Origin: Bugula neritina
Lineage: Eukaryota; Bryozoa; Gymnolaemata; Cheilostomatida; Bugulidae
Direction of reading: 5' to 3'
Assembly: GCA_964035545.1 (NCBI GenBank)
Contig: OZ037767.1
Coordinates: 10,160,207 to 10,220,206, forward strand
Length of the DNA: 60,000 nt
How positions within the stretch are numbered: the stretch's first letter is position 1; each line of letters begins with the position of its first letter. This document shows, piece after piece, positions 59,016 to 60,000 of this stretch. The translations under genes were made by a program, and so were the position numbers. The notes below the pieces were generated by a model that ran no database searches, was not told the DNA's origin, and saw nothing but the letters and a program-made list of their open reading frames with translations.

Positions 59016-60000
59016 ATGGCTGCTACCTCTCCCATTGAGGGTAAAACAGTATGGTTTCAGAAAGAAGTAACTTTGCAGCAGAGAAGTAAAGGATGCCATT
59101 TATTGGATGAAGAAATTTTATCTAAACTACCTGAAATTTCTAACCTGAAAGTTGGCACAGCACATATTTTCAGTGGGTTCCTGTTTCAATTATTACTCGA
59201 TGAAATTTCACACATGATGAAATATCATAAACTTAGATTGAAGACATTTCCTCCAAACTTATTCTTTGTTTTTACTATTTGCAATAGTCTGGTTCTTTGC
59301 ATTCGTCAGACTTTCTGAATTGGAGAGAAGCAGTCAGTGTTGGTGACTGAGCTGCTGCAAATTCTGGTGGGATAAACTAAAGGCTACTATAAGGACTTTG
59401 TATTTTTGTTGGTTCATATTGCTAATAAGATTTTAATAATTTCATGTATAACACAAGTTCTATTTATAAACTGTGCACTTTACATCGGTGAATGCATGTC
59501 TCATTTTGTTTTATAGTCAAACACACCACAGCGTCTCTAATATTATGTGAGAATTGGGACAAAGAAGTGCGAACTGATATGACTATGGTTATGGATAAGA
59601 TAGTTCCTGAGGTATGCTCAATGAGCTTTCTTATTCGTAGAACTGTTATTTTATGTTTATATTTAGCTTGATTAGTTGTAAGCTTTTAGCTAAATGGCTA
59701 TTTACTATTGCTCGTATATTACCTCTACATGCATGGCAAGCTGCTCGTATAAATGATGTTGATGTTGTTGCATTTTCGGTTGTATTATGCTGCGGATATG
59801 TATATTATGCATTAGCAATGCTACAGGGTAGAGTTTTTATAGGAATATCGCTTGTTGAAGTATATTTTGAAATATTCAGTCTGTACATGCCATTCAAAAA
59901 TGCTTCTTAAATATTTTTGGGATTTGTTTTTAGAAATGGAATTATGCTCACTGCTATGAAGGGCCAGACGATATGGTAAGTTGAGAGAAATGTTTTATAT
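59016..60000 (+). CDS. YjbQ/UPF0047 family protein, 5' part (3 exons, 98 aa in window)
   Basis: Exons 59016-59172, 59517-59611 and 59934-59975 join in phase; the gene continues beyond the window from the donor at 59976. The reading gives MAATSPIEGKTVWFQKEV, RSKGCHLLDEEILSKLPE, VGTAHIFIKHTTASLILCEN, then DVRTDM-like EVRTDMTMVMDKIVPE and YAHCYEGPDDM. This is the order of motifs in UPF0047/YjbQ proteins: WFQKEI, RSRGFHL, HLFIQHTSASL, ENxDxxVRTDME and EGPDDMPAH. Bacterial members have weak thiamine-phosphate-synthase-like activity; the role in animals is not established. The conserved His, Asn/Asp and Glu near HTTASL and CENWD are present. An in-frame Met at 58995 would add seven residues; I chose 59016 because family members start close to the WFQKE motif. 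The remaining part with the final conserved segment lies outside. Confidence 0.88.

Overview
The window is nuclear DNA of an invertebrate animal. It is AT-rich, its genes are split by many short GT-AG introns, and the proteins I can name (LEO1, TFIP11, ISCA2, a YjbQ/UPF0047 protein) resemble their animal orthologues closely. A non-bilaterian such as a sponge or cnidarian would fit, but nothing here settles the phylum. I assembled gene models by hand from splice sites, reading phase and protein similarity. In every multi-exon model reported as intact, the phases close exactly.

Layout. 1-84: the end of an unidentified + strand gene. 4.1-14.8 kb: two tandem, truncated LEO1-like genes (+), the second with a decayed Tc1/mariner transposon in its first intron. 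17.67-22.85 kb: a 5.2-kb palindromic mobile element. It has ~1.18-kb, almost identical inverted arms around a decayed gene that I read as an XPG/FEN-like nuclease with a Cys-rich tail, perhaps AcademX-like. 25.97-33.42 kb: a full-length ten-exon LEO1 gene (-), tail-to-tail with the truncated copies; its introns hold a hAT MITE, another TIR element and a minisatellite. 33.79-36.69 kb: an intact-ended 2.9-kb LTR retroelement with identical LTRs, a tRNA-Leu primer site and no recognisable reverse transcriptase, lying just upstream of LEO1 in the same orientation. 38.4-40.6 kb: a small, unrecognised single-pass membrane protein gene (+). 43.2-52.6 kb: a fifteen-exon TFIP11 gene (+). 53.7-56.35 kb: ISCA2 (-). 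59.0 kb to the end: the 5' part of a YjbQ/UPF0047 gene (+).

The identified host genes do ordinary nuclear and mitochondrial work: Paf1-complex transcription elongation (LEO1), spliceosome disassembly (TFIP11), mitochondrial 4Fe-4S cluster assembly (ISCA2). They do not form a pathway. The unusual features are the LEO1 family (one ancestral copy plus two N-terminally truncated copies with a new shared first exon), the freshly made palindrome carrying a nuclease relic, and intronic minisatellites, one of which repeats a splice-acceptor-like sequence about twenty times.
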